From the NCBI RefSeq assembly GCF_025847235.1, contig NZ_JAOZEW010000004.1, forward strand, positions 186,001-250,000: a DNA stretch of 64,000 nt, in the 5' to 3' direction. Source of the stretch: Flavobacterium shii. GTDB taxonomy: Bacteria > Bacteroidota > Bacteroidia > Flavobacteriales > Flavobacteriaceae. Both the position numbers and the translations under genes were made by a program. Positions 53,175-62,400 of the stretch are shown here, one piece after another; the stretch's first letter is position 1; every line of letters starts with the position of its first letter. The notes beneath the pieces were generated by a model, which saw only the letters and a list, made by a program, of their open reading frames with translations, did not search any database and had not been told where the DNA came from.

Positions 53175-53267
53175 GCTGTACGAAGTCTCCCGACTTCGTA
53201 CCGACAACAATAATCTAAAGTTGTAAAAAAATTGGAACGGGTACGAAGTCGGCAGACTTCGCACAGC
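53175..53267. repeat. 28-bp inverted repeat, MITE-like element
   Basis: The left arm (53175-53202) begins GCTGTACGAAGTCT and the right arm (53240-53267) is its reverse complement with two mismatches. Each arm is itself palindromic (GAAGTC/GACTTC), and a 37-base spacer separates them. No target duplication is obvious. Confidence 0.65.
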
Positions 53268-53379
53268 AAGTCTTGTCACTTCGAGGAACGAGAAGTCACA
53301 CAAGAAACTCAGCAATCATAATCACATATGTCAGTCTGAGTCGAAGACCAGTAATGTGAGTAACCAGCAGTAATAAAAA

Positions 53380-53433
53380 AAATCCGTGTAAATCCGCGTT
53401 TTCGCGATAGCGAATCCGCATCATCAGCGTACC
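53380..53433. repeat. Palindromic intergenic element, half copy 3
   Basis: AATCCGTGTAAATCCGCG, CGATAGCGAATCCGCATCAT and CAGCGTACCATTT match the right arm of the elements at 33838 and 41931. The left arm is missing. Confidence 0.6.
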
Positions 53434-53488
53434 ATTTACCCACAAGCCATTTTATTTTCTTATTTTTGATAAGTCGAAAAACTACAAA

Positions 53489-54088
53489 ATGACATTCAAT
53501 AAAGATAAATATAGCAACGATTTAAAATTAAATTTCCAAAGCTATGCTCTGATTACCGAAGCATCTTGGAAATTAATAGAGAATATCGTTGAGTTTCAAT
53601 TCTTAAAAAAAGGAGGAATTCTATTAAATAATGGACAGATTGCCAAAGAAATCCACTTTATATGCAAAGGAGCATTAAGAGCTTATATTACAGATAACGA
53701 AGGCAATATTTATAATAAGAATATCTTTCTTGAAGGTTCTTTTGCAGGTTCAAAAGTTTCGTTATTGCAGCAAACTCCATCCGATTTTACAATCGAAGCA
53801 TTAGAAGATTGTATTCTTATCGCTATAAACTACAAGAAATACAGAGAACTAATTAATCAAAACGACGATTTAAAAAATTATTATATCGCTTATCTCGAAA
53901 AAAATTGGGTAATCGAAAAAGAACAACGGGAAATTTCACTGGTTATGCAAAATGCAACCGAAAGATACCTCAACCTTTTAGCCAAACATCCCGATATTTC
54001 GCATCGGATTCCCCTACTCCATATAGCATCACATCTTGGAATTACGCCAACCCAATTAAGCCGAATACGGAAAAGTTTAGATAAATAG
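53489..54088 (+). CDS. Crp/Fnr-family transcriptional regulator
   Basis: 199 residues. Cyclic-nucleotide-type beta-roll (about 25-120; GGILLNNGQIAKEIHFICKGALRAYITDNEG, NIFLEGSFAGSKVSLL), a helical linker, and a C-terminal HTH (RIPLLHIASHLGITPTQLSRIRK). There is no FNR cysteine set, so no Fe-S cluster. The ligand is unknown. Bacteroidota members often control neighbouring small stress genes; the next gene is a GNAT acetyltransferase. Confidence 0.88.
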   Translation: MTFNKDKYSNDLKLNFQSYALITEASWKLIENIVEFQFLKKGGILLNNGQIAKEIHFICKGALRAYITDNEGNIYNKNIFLEGSFAGSKVSLLQQTPSDFTIEALEDCILIAINYKKYRELINQNDDLKNYYIAYLEKNWVIEKEQREISLVMQNATERYLNLLAKHPDISHRIPLLHIASHLGITPTQLSRIRKSLDK

Positions 54089-54166
54089 CTAAATCAACAT
54101 ATGTAAAGATCCAAGTAAAACACTAGACTTATCTTTGTTTTATATTCCGCTATAAATAGTATCGAA

Positions 54167-54907
54167 ATGAAAGAAAAAGCAAACTTAATCGCAGACAATA
54201 TTAGTAATCTTACCCGTTTATGGAAAACAGTAGGAACACCTTTTCAATCAAACCATAAAAAAGATACTTTCGAATATTGTAAAATAGAAAACTCCGGTTG
54301 GCCCAATAAATTGTGGTTCAACCAAGACCTTACATTAGGTAGTGCCGAAAAAGCAATTGAAACACTACAAGCCAATCCTAATTTGGTGATTCCGTATTGG
54401 GATATCTACGGAACAAATTCTAATGAAATTCTAGAAGCCAAAGGCTTGGTCAAAAAAACAGAACAAGTGGCAATGGCATTAAAACTAGACAAACCATTTG
54501 AGCTACAAAACACATTAGAATTTAAACGTATTTGGAATGCAGAAGAGGCAAAAATCTGGGCCGATTTATATCCAAATGCATTTGGCTATGTAATTAGTAA
54601 AGAGATTCTAATACATAATTACAACGAAGTACAATTTCACTTAGTAACTTACCAGAACCAGTCAATAGGAACTTTTATGCTATTCCAAACCGAAAACAAC
54701 ATCGGAATCCATGGCGTAGGCGTAATCCCAGAAATGAGAAGAAAAGGTTTTGCCGAAGAAATCATGAAATATGCACTCAATATTGCTATAGATTTAAAAG
54801 CCGAGTATGCATTACTACAAGCATCCGTAATGGGAAAAGGCATCTACACTAAACTTGGCTTTGAAGACTTATTTATTATAAAAAATTACGTTTTAAAAAG
54901 TGAGTGA
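54167..54907 (+). CDS. GNAT-family N-acetyltransferase
   Basis: 246 residues. The C-terminal GNAT domain (about 125-240) has GVGVIPEMRRKGFAEEIMKYAL, the acetyl-CoA pyrophosphate-binding motif. The N-terminal roughly 120 residues (ISNLTRLWKTVGTPFQSNHKKD, WFNQDLTLG) form a degenerate first GNAT-like half. The substrate is unknown. Confidence 0.83.
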   Translation: MKEKANLIADNISNLTRLWKTVGTPFQSNHKKDTFEYCKIENSGWPNKLWFNQDLTLGSAEKAIETLQANPNLVIPYWDIYGTNSNEILEAKGLVKKTEQVAMALKLDKPFELQNTLEFKRIWNAEEAKIWADLYPNAFGYVISKEILIHNYNEVQFHLVTYQNQSIGTFMLFQTENNIGIHGVGVIPEMRRKGFAEEIMKYALNIAIDLKAEYALLQASVMGKGIYTKLGFEDLFIIKNYVLKSE

Positions 54908-54951
54908 AAACTTTAAATCATTAAGAGATTAAGTAAAATTAAGTTTTATGT

Positions 54952-55153
54952 TTTTGCCACAAATTATAAAGATTAAAAAGTTGCAAAACTTTGTGGTCTT
55001 TGCGTATCCCGAGGCTTCGGGACTGCGGACTCTGCGGTTAATTTTTTTCCACGAAATGATCCTCCGACTCCGCCACAGAGAGACAAGATTGCAACAAAAC
55101 AAATTGAGTAAATACTCTATTTTATCAAAAATCCTTCTAATCTGTGGCATAAA
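54952..55153. repeat. Inverted-repeat-bounded intergenic element
   Basis: TTTTTGCCACAAATTATAAA at the left end is matched in reverse by AATCTGTGGCATAAA at the right end. Inside are tcccgaggcttcggga (a perfect hairpin, 55007-55022) and ctttgcg/ctctgcgg strings. Short frames read through it are not credible genes. The same end motif (TTTTTTGCCACGAATTA) occurs at 41794. Confidence 0.5.
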
Positions 55154-55283
55154 CCTTTATTCTTTAATGATAAAAAATGATTGTCGTATATGCCCCTTAA
55201 ATAGTCGTAAATACGTATTTAATGAGAAAAGAATAGTTGTAAATTTACATAAGTAATTAATAACCAATCTAAAAGCTAACAAA

Positions 55284-55658
55284 ATGAAATCAACAAAAAT
55301 TATTTTCTGGGTAACTACTATTATCATTTTCTTATTCGAAGGAGTCATGGCAGCCTTTACATCTCAAACAGAACTTGCCAAAGAAGGAATCAGACATCTA
55401 GGTTATCCTGAGTACTTTGGCAATGCATTGGTTGTCTTTAAAATTTTGGGCGTACTTGTATTGGTAATCCCAACAATCCCAAATCGTATTAAAGAATGGG
55501 CTTATGCCGGTTTTGCTTTCGATTTTATATTTGCTTCAATAAGCCATTTTTCTGTAGACGGAATTGGCTTTCAAGTATTCTTCCCATTAATCTTTCTGGT
55601 AATTTTGATAATCTCATACATCAATTATCACAAACTACTGAATCACAAAGGCATTTAG
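55284..55658 (+). CDS. DoxX-like membrane protein
   Basis: 124 residues, four membrane helices and the DoxX_2 core VVFKILGVLVLVIPTIPNRIKEWAYAGF, closely similar to the protein at 16236. It starts a run of small plus-strand genes. Function unknown. Confidence 0.87.
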   Translation: MKSTKIIFWVTTIIIFLFEGVMAAFTSQTELAKEGIRHLGYPEYFGNALVVFKILGVLVLVIPTIPNRIKEWAYAGFAFDFIFASISHFSVDGIGFQVFFPLIFLVILIISYINYHKLLNHKGI

Positions 55659-55676
55659 TTATAAATTAGAAAATCA

Positions 55677-55886
55677 ATGATAGAAGTTTTCAAAACAAAT
55701 GTTCAGGAAGTAGAGCAATCCAAAATGATTGTTGAAAAACTTCTTGAACATTTTCCAAATAGTCGTATTAATTTTGACTTGGAAGATTGTGACAAAATTT
55801 TACGGATTGATGATTTGATGATTTCAAATCAAAAAATAATCAAACTCCTTAATTTTCATGGTTATCAGTGTGAAGTACTCCCATAA
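55677..55886 (+). CDS. Small conserved protein, HMA/ferredoxin-like fold possible
   Basis: 69 residues, 18 bases after DoxX. MIEVFKTNVQEVEQSKMIVE begins a strand-helix pattern; NFDLEDCDKILRID is a well-conserved-looking central motif with one Cys, and YQCEVLP ends it. I have a memory of similar small Bacteroidota proteins with this DLEDCDKILRI motif but no established function. Length and pattern suggest a beta-alpha-beta-beta-alpha-beta fold. Confidence 0.7.
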   Translation: MIEVFKTNVQEVEQSKMIVEKLLEHFPNSRINFDLEDCDKILRIDDLMISNQKIIKLLNFHGYQCEVLP

Positions 55887-55978
55887 CACAAAACAACATA
55901 ATTAACTGATTTTTAATCATTTAAAACTTTTAAATATTGTAATTTTATTCTATTATTAATCAGCAAATTATAGAATAA

Positions 55979-56362
55979 ATGGAAATCCCAACAACACATC
56001 AAACGGTAATGCCTTATTTAATGCTTAATGGAGCTCAAAAGTTTATTGACTTTACCAAAAAAGCTTTTGACGCACAGTTAACAGCAAGCATGCACAAATT
56101 ACATGAAGATGGAAAAACAATAAGACACTCAGAAGTTACAATTGGCGGAAGTACTATAATGTTTAGCGAAGCGACAAGTGATTGGAAACCACAAACAGCA
56201 AACTTATTTATATATGTTGCCAATGCCGATGAAACCTATAAAAAAGCGATAGACTCTGGAGCAACAACGTTAATGGAATTAAGCAATCAGGATTATGGGA
56301 GAACCTGCGGCATAACAGACCCTTTTGGGAATGTATGGTGGATAACATCGATAATAAAATGA
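55979..56362 (+). CDS. VOC-superfamily protein, PhnB-like
   Basis: 127 residues: TVMPYLMLNGAQKFIDFTKKAFDAQ at the start, IRHSEVTIGGSTIMFSEA in the middle and GRTCGITDPFGNVWWITSI at the end, the classic PhnB/YdcE-like glyoxalase pattern. The substrate is unknown. Confidence 0.88.
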   Translation: MEIPTTHQTVMPYLMLNGAQKFIDFTKKAFDAQLTASMHKLHEDGKTIRHSEVTIGGSTIMFSEATSDWKPQTANLFIYVANADETYKKAIDSGATTLMELSNQDYGRTCGITDPFGNVWWITSIIK

Positions 56363-56411
56363 AAAATATACTTTCTAAAAAAATATTATAATTTCTTAAT
56401 TAATCGACAAA

Positions 56412-56921
56412 ATGAAATCAGCACTTCAAAAAAAAATTATTGAGACGTTTGAGCAATTAAACGAGATACTTTCTTCTTTCTCCGAAAGCGAACTTAATAC
56501 AGCTCCATATAAAGGAAGTTGGACTGCGGGACAAGTTGTACAACATCTTATCATGGCAAGTTCCGGTTATCCCGAAATGTGCAGTGGTCCCACTGAACCG
56601 ACTACACGAAAACATGATGAAAAAGTTAAAGATATCGAAGCTATTTTTTTGGATTTTTCTATAAAAATGCAATCGCCTGAATTCATAATACCTCCAGATA
56701 TAGAATACGATAAAAATTCGCTAACTTTATCTCTGCAAAAAATAGAAGAAGAATTATTGCATATCTCTGGAACATATGATTTAACATTAACATGTCTCAA
56801 TTTTGAAATTCCTCCTTTTGGAAAATTTACAATTTATGAATGGATTAATTTCTCACTTATCCATATAATGAGACATACAAAACAATTAAATGCAATTTTC
56901 AAGGGCTTAGCGAATCGGTAA
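56412..56921 (+). CDS. DinB-like four-helix-bundle protein
   Basis: 169 residues. Family features: WTAGQVVQHLIMASSGYPEM with the first metal His, a second region LQKIEEELLHISG, and IHIMRHTKQLNAI with the third. DinB/YfiT-like proteins bind a divalent metal; some are thiol transferases, most are uncharacterised. Cytoplasmic. Confidence 0.82.
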   Translation: MKSALQKKIIETFEQLNEILSSFSESELNTAPYKGSWTAGQVVQHLIMASSGYPEMCSGPTEPTTRKHDEKVKDIEAIFLDFSIKMQSPEFIIPPDIEYDKNSLTLSLQKIEEELLHISGTYDLTLTCLNFEIPPFGKFTIYEWINFSLIHIMRHTKQLNAIFKGLANR

Positions 56922-56964
56922 ATTTTAATTATAATCTTCAGCGCAAAACTTATACTGTCTTTAT

Positions 56965-57435
56965 ATGAAATCAAAAGTAGGAACTGTTTTATTATCTGGT
57001 TTAGTTGCAGGCACATTGGATATTATTACCTCTATTATTATTTATGCATTTATATTACAAAAAACTACTGCAACCAAAATTCTGCAATCAATCGCAAGTG
57101 GTATTTTAAAAAAAGACGCTTATTCCGGAGATCCAAAAGTGCTTTACTACGGGCTATTGTTTCATTTTATAATTGCTGTGCTTTTTGCTTTATTTTATCT
57201 TATAATTTACCCATACATCCCATTTTTAAAGAATAATACTTTACTCTCAGGATTTACATATGGTGTTTTTGTTTGGATAGTAATGAACCTAATTGTTCTT
57301 CCAATTGTATTTCCAGTTTTACCTGCCAAGAATTTAGATTTCCCGTTACTGTTATCGATACTAATACTGGTGTTTTGCATCGGACTTCCTATCGCATTTA
57401 TTACAAAAAAACACTACTATTCATCAAATAGGTGA
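56965..57435 (+). CDS. Small membrane protein (DUF1440/DUF6789-like)
   Basis: 156 residues with four membrane helices (about 8-28, 65-85, 95-115, 130-148). The N-terminus VGTVLLSGLVAGTLDIITSIIIY and the GLLFHFIIAVLFALFY segment resemble YagU-like proteins. The family assignment is tentative and function is unknown. Confidence 0.7.
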   Translation: MKSKVGTVLLSGLVAGTLDIITSIIIYAFILQKTTATKILQSIASGILKKDAYSGDPKVLYYGLLFHFIIAVLFALFYLIIYPYIPFLKNNTLLSGFTYGVFVWIVMNLIVLPIVFPVLPAKNLDFPLLLSILILVFCIGLPIAFITKKHYYSSNR

Positions 57436-57505
57436 TTATTATTTAAGTCCCAATGAGATAAACCTATGCTTTAAACGAATTATTTTAACTTAAAAATTAT
57501 TTATC

Positions 57506-58201
57506 ATGGCAACAAAAGATTTAAACATTGTATTGGTTCATGGCGCTTGGGGAGATGGTTCCCATTGGCAACACATCATTCCGGCTTTGCATAAAGAAGG
57601 CTACAAAGTTCGAAGCGTACAAAACCCGTTAACATCACTGGATGATGACATCCAAAAAACAAAAGATTTAATCGATGCACAAGATGGCAAAGTATTATTG
57701 GTAGGGCACTCTTATGGAGGTTCGGTAATAAGTGGCGCTGGGCATCATGACAAAGTAGTAGGTTTGGTTTATATTGCAGCATTTGCACCAGATAAAGGCG
57801 AAAGTCTAGGTGGTATATTCGGACGCAGAGATCAACCATCAGGGGGAGCAAATATTTACCCTGATAGTAAAGGTTTTTTATGGATTAAATATGACAAGTA
57901 CCACGAAAGTTTCTGTCAGGATTTAAACGAAAAAGATACATTAACAATGGCTTTAGCTCAAAAACCTATTCATGGTAGTTGCTTTGGAGCAGAATCGGGT
58001 GAACCTGCCTGGAAAACAAAACCGAGTTGGTATCAGATATCCGATAACGATCATATGATTCCACCAGTAACTCAAAAAGAAATGGCCGACAGAATGAAAC
58101 CTAAAAAAATAATTCATTTAGATGCAAGTCATGCTTCTTTGGCTTCTCACCCAAAAGGAGTTTTAGAACTAATTTTGGAAGCTGCAAAAGCTGTTGAATA
58201 A
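57506..58201 (+). CDS. Alpha/beta-hydrolase
   Basis: 231 residues: oxyanion hole LVHGAWGDGSHW (about 11-22), nucleophile GHSYGG (Ser about 68), acid about SDNDHMIPP and His in DASHASLASHP. This pattern is typical of the esterase or salicylate-methylesterase-like hydrolases. Cytoplasmic. Substrate unknown. Confidence 0.88.
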   Translation: MATKDLNIVLVHGAWGDGSHWQHIIPALHKEGYKVRSVQNPLTSLDDDIQKTKDLIDAQDGKVLLVGHSYGGSVISGAGHHDKVVGLVYIAAFAPDKGESLGGIFGRRDQPSGGANIYPDSKGFLWIKYDKYHESFCQDLNEKDTLTMALAQKPIHGSCFGAESGEPAWKTKPSWYQISDNDHMIPPVTQKEMADRMKPKKIIHLDASHASLASHPKGVLELILEAAKAVE

Positions 58202-58262
58202 TCATATATAACAGTTCTTTATTTTACTTAAAGCAAATAAGGATCCTATTTAATTATTTCTG

Positions 58263-58358
58263 TTAACACATAGTGACATAGCTTAAATAATACATCAAAG
58301 ATGATTTATAAAAACACATCTTAGGTTATTATTTAAAATTTATGTTCCTATGTGTTAA
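58263..58358. repeat. 18-bp inverted repeat pair
   Basis: TTAACACATAGTGACATA (58263-58280) and TATGTTCCTATGTGTTAA (58341-58358) are complementary at 16 of 18 positions with a 60-base spacer. They lie between the hydrolase and the SRPBCC gene. Confidence 0.55.
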
Positions 58359-58395
58359 TTTTTTTACACATAGAACAAGCAAAAACAAAATAATC

Positions 58396-58851
58396 ATGGC
58401 GACCCAATTAACAATTAATAATACCATCGAGATAAATGCTCCTGCACATAAAGTATGGGATGCATTAACTAATCCAAAGAAAACAAAAATTTATATGTTT
58501 GGTTGTGAAGCTCTCTCAGATTGGAAAGTTGGGAGTAAACTACTTTGGCAAGGCAATTATGAAGGTACCGATATTATTTTTGTAAAAGGAAATATTGTAA
58601 GTATCGAACCTAATAAAAAGCTTATTTATTCTACTTTTGATCCAAATTCAACAATTGTCGATATTCCAGAAAATTACCTGAATGTAACTTATGAATTGGC
58701 CGAAAATAATGGAAAAACAATTCTGAATGTTTCACAAGGCGATTACTCAAAAGTGGCAGATGGTCAAAGAAGATATTGTGAAGGATTAAATAATGGTGAA
58801 GGCTGGAGTCCAATTTTAGTAGAAATAAAAAAACTTGTAGAAGAAAATTAA
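58396..58851 (+). CDS. SRPBCC-domain protein (AHSA1-like)
   Basis: 151 residues from ATG 58396. An in-frame ATG at 58342 would read through the inverted repeat and is less likely. The START-like fold begins IEINAPAHKVWDALTNPKKTKIYMFG, continues WKVGSKLLWQG and ends with a long C-terminal helix (GWSPILVEIKKLVEE). Ligand unknown. Its stop is directly followed by the ATG of the YdeI-like gene, so the two are co-translated. Confidence 0.85.
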   Translation: MATQLTINNTIEINAPAHKVWDALTNPKKTKIYMFGCEALSDWKVGSKLLWQGNYEGTDIIFVKGNIVSIEPNKKLIYSTFDPNSTIVDIPENYLNVTYELAENNGKTILNVSQGDYSKVADGQRRYCEGLNNGEGWSPILVEIKKLVEEN

Positions 58852-59415
58852 ATGATAGCAAAATTCTTTGAAAATCAAGCCGAATTTAGAAAATGGTTAA
58901 TCAAAAATCATCAAAATGAAACCGAATTACTGGTAGGTTTTTATAAAGTAAACAGCAGTAAACCTAGCATGACATGGTCACAATCTGTGGATGAAGTGCT
59001 TTGCTTTGGCTGGATTGATGGTGTTCGCAGATCGATTGATATAGATAGTTATTCTATTCGTTTTACTCCTCGAAAAGCAACTAGTATCTGGAGTGCTATA
59101 AATATCAAAAAAATAGAAGTTTTAACCGAACTAGGATTAATGCAACCTGCAGGTATTGCCAGCTTTAAATTGCGAAAAGAGAATAAATCCAGAATTTATA
59201 CACACGAAATTGACGAAGTTCACTTTTCTGATGAATTTGAAAAAGTTTTTAAAGCCAATGAAAAAGCATGGGATTTCTTTCAGGCATTAGCGCCTTCTTA
59301 TAAAAAAGTATCAAAAAACTGGGTTATGAGCGCAAAACAAGAAGTTACAAGAATTAAGCGGTTAAACGAACTTATAGCCGATAGTATGGAATCTAAAAAT
59401 AAATGGAAATCATAA
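58852..59415 (+). CDS. YdeI/OmpD-associated family protein
   Basis: 187 residues. Hallmarks: WSQSVDEVLCFGWIDGVRRSID, YSIRFTPRKATSIWSAINIKKIE and LMQPAGIASF. A C-terminal Lys/Trp-rich segment (APSYKKVSKNWVMSAKQEVTRIKRLNEL) also fits. The family is widespread and linked in E. coli to peptide resistance, but the biochemical role is unknown. Confidence 0.9.
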   Translation: MIAKFFENQAEFRKWLIKNHQNETELLVGFYKVNSSKPSMTWSQSVDEVLCFGWIDGVRRSIDIDSYSIRFTPRKATSIWSAINIKKIEVLTELGLMQPAGIASFKLRKENKSRIYTHEIDEVHFSDEFEKVFKANEKAWDFFQALAPSYKKVSKNWVMSAKQEVTRIKRLNELIADSMESKNKWKS

Positions 59416-59480
59416 ATCAAAACAAAAGTTTCTAAAATGAGCCTCCTTAAAGGTTTTTCTTTTATACACAAACTTCTGTT

Positions 59481-62400
59481 TTAATAACTAATGAAAACCC
59501 ATCCTGCTTTACCAGCGCCAACATTGGATTTAATAACATAGTAATAAGTTCCATTAGGAAGTGTTTTACCATCATCACTCTGACCATACCATTCATTAAC
59601 ATACTTGCCCGAATAGTGGTAAACTTTTCGTCCCCAACGGTTAAAAATCTCAACATCATTAACATTAAAACCAGTTAAGTCAAAGTTGTCATTAATACCA
59701 TCTCCATTAGGAGAAATTGCAGTTGGGACACCACATAGATATTCTGTAATTAAGACTGTTTCTACTTTTTGACAAGTTCCATTACTTACAGTAACTTTAA
59801 ACTCAAGTGGAAGTGTAATTGAACTATTATTCCTCACGTAATCTGTAAAGTTGAAATTAGCACTATTATTCCCTACAATGTTCCCAATATTGTTAGTCCA
59901 GGTATATTGATAATCTGAAGAATTTGTATCTGATATTACTTTAACCAAATACTCGTTATTTATACATTGCTGAGTGGTCGAAAAATTAATATCTTTTATA
60001 ATAACATTCAGCGTGATTCCTGTAGCGCATTGTCCTGCCGCAGCAGTAAAAACATAATTACCACTAACAGCATTACTGATTATTGCCGGACTCCATGTTC
60101 CAGTTATTCCGTTTGGAGATCGGGTTGCCAGAATTGGTACTGATCCTCCCGTACATAATGTTAGTGTAGTAGCAAAATCTGGTGTTATACTTTGTGTGAT
60201 TGTTACAACCAATGTTGTTGTAGTGGCACATTGACCTACTGTGGGAGTAAAAACATAATTACCACTTATTGTATTATCAATTGCTGCAGGATTCCAAGTT
60301 CCGGTTATTCCATTTGGTGAGGTCGTTGCTAGAACTGGTGCTGTTGCTCCATTACATAATGTTAGCGTTGTTGCAAAATCAGGTGTAATACTTGGTGTAA
60401 TTGTTACAACCAATGTTGTTATAGTGGCACATTGACCTGCTGTGGGAGTAAAAACATAATTACCACTTGTACTATTATCAATTGCTGCAGGGCTCCAAGT
60501 TCCAGTTATTCCATTTGGGGAGGTCGTTGCTAGAACTGGCGCTGTTGCTCCATTACACAATGTTAGCGTTGTTACAAAATCTGGCGTAACATTTGGATTA
60601 ATCATTACTGCCAATGTAGTTGTTGTAGCACATAAACCTGCTGTGGGCGTAAAAACATAATTACCACTTGTAGTATTATCAATTGCTGCAGGATTCCAAG
60701 TTCCGGTTATTCCGTTTGGGGAAGTCGTTGCCAGAACTGCTGCGGTTGCTCCATTACATAAAGTTAGTGTTGTTGCAAAATCTGGCGTAACATTTGGATT
60801 AACCGTTACTGCCAATGTAGTTGTTGTGGCACATAAACCTGCTGTGGGAGTAAAAACATAATTGCCATTTGTAGTATTATCAATTGTTGCAGGACTCCAA
60901 GTTCCCGTTATTCCGTTTGGGGAATTCGTTGCCAGAACTGGCGCTGTTGCTCCATTACACAATGTTAGCGTTGTTGCGAAATCTGGCGTAACATTTGGAT
61001 TAACCGTTACTGCCAATGTAGTTGTTGTGGCACATAAACCCGCTGTGGGAGTAAAAACATAATTACCACTTATTGTATTATCAATTGTTGCAGGACTCCA
61101 AGTTCCCGTTATTCCGTTTGGGGAAGTCGTTGCCAGAACTGCTGCGGTTGCTCCATTACATAAAGTTAGTGTTGTTGCAAAATCTGGCGTAACATTTGGA
61201 TTAACCGTTACTGCCAATGTAGTTATTGTGGCACATTGTCCAGCATCTGGAGTAAAAACATAATTACCACTTATTGTATTATCAATTGCTGCAGGATTCC
61301 AAGTTCCGGTTATTCCGTTTGGGGAAGTCGTTGCTAGAACTGGTGCTGTTGCTCCATTACATAAAGTTAGTGTTGTTGCAAAATCTGGCGTAACATTTGG
61401 ATTAACCGTTACTGCCAATGTAGTTGTTGTAGCACATAAACCTGCTGTGGGAGTAAAAACATAATTACCACTTATTGCATTATCAATTGCTGCAGGACTC
61501 CAAGTTCCGGTTATTCCGTTTGGGGAGGTTGTTGCTAGAACTGGTGCTGTTGCTCCATTACATAAGGTTAGTGTTGTTGCAAAATCTGGCCTTGTATTTG
61601 AATTTACCGTCAAATTAATAACATCCGAAATTTTATCTCCACAAATATTTGTCGCTTCTAGTTTTAATACAATAGTACTTCCACCAGATGCAAGCGGAAT
61701 TGTATAATTGGTTACTGTTGTATTTGAAGAAGAAAAAGTCCCAACAGGAGATGTCCAAGCAACCGACTGTTCGCCTAGTGCAGTACCATTTAAAGCAATT
61801 GTAGCACCAGCACAAGCGGTTAAAGTTGGTGGGCCTGCGTTTACAATAAAAGGAGGTATTGGTGCTTGACATCCATAATTTACATAACTGGCAACTCCAG
61901 CTGGCGTAAAATCAACTGTAGCTCCATCTGCAGCTACATTATTCCCATTTATATCGGTTAGCAATGCTCTATCGTAGGTAACACTCCTAGCACAACCGCC
62001 AATTAAAGCCATCGTGAGAGTACGTAGACCTACTCCAAAATTGGCAAAATGCCCACTACTAGTTGTTGGATTATTTTGAAATATCATATAAATATCCTCA
62101 GACAAAGGACCGAATGGGTTTGCAGATGGACTCATATTAAAACTTGTTACCAGAATAACTGTTGCATTAGCCGGAATTATTCCACCTGGAGGCTCTATTA
62201 TCCGTCTGCAACCTCCTGCAGCAACAATGTCGGCGTTTAATTGAGCAACTTTAGAAGCTGTTACAACATCCTCTACAAGACCTTTCCAGGAATTGTTGGG
62301 CCAAGAAACCACTAGTGTACTCATATCCAATGGTGCACTCCCTACTTTAAACCGGACCATTTCATTAAAACCTTCTGCAGTACCATCACAGGCATCAACT

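Noticed and set aside
54948..55256. Plus-strand ORF of 102 codons and an opposite one
   Set aside because: Both read through the GCCAC-ended repeat element; composition is that of non-coding repeat DNA.
59982..61589. Tandem repeats as a CRISPR or satellite
   Set aside because: The 201-base period is an exact multiple of three, the frame is open throughout and the gene carries signal and T9SS domains.
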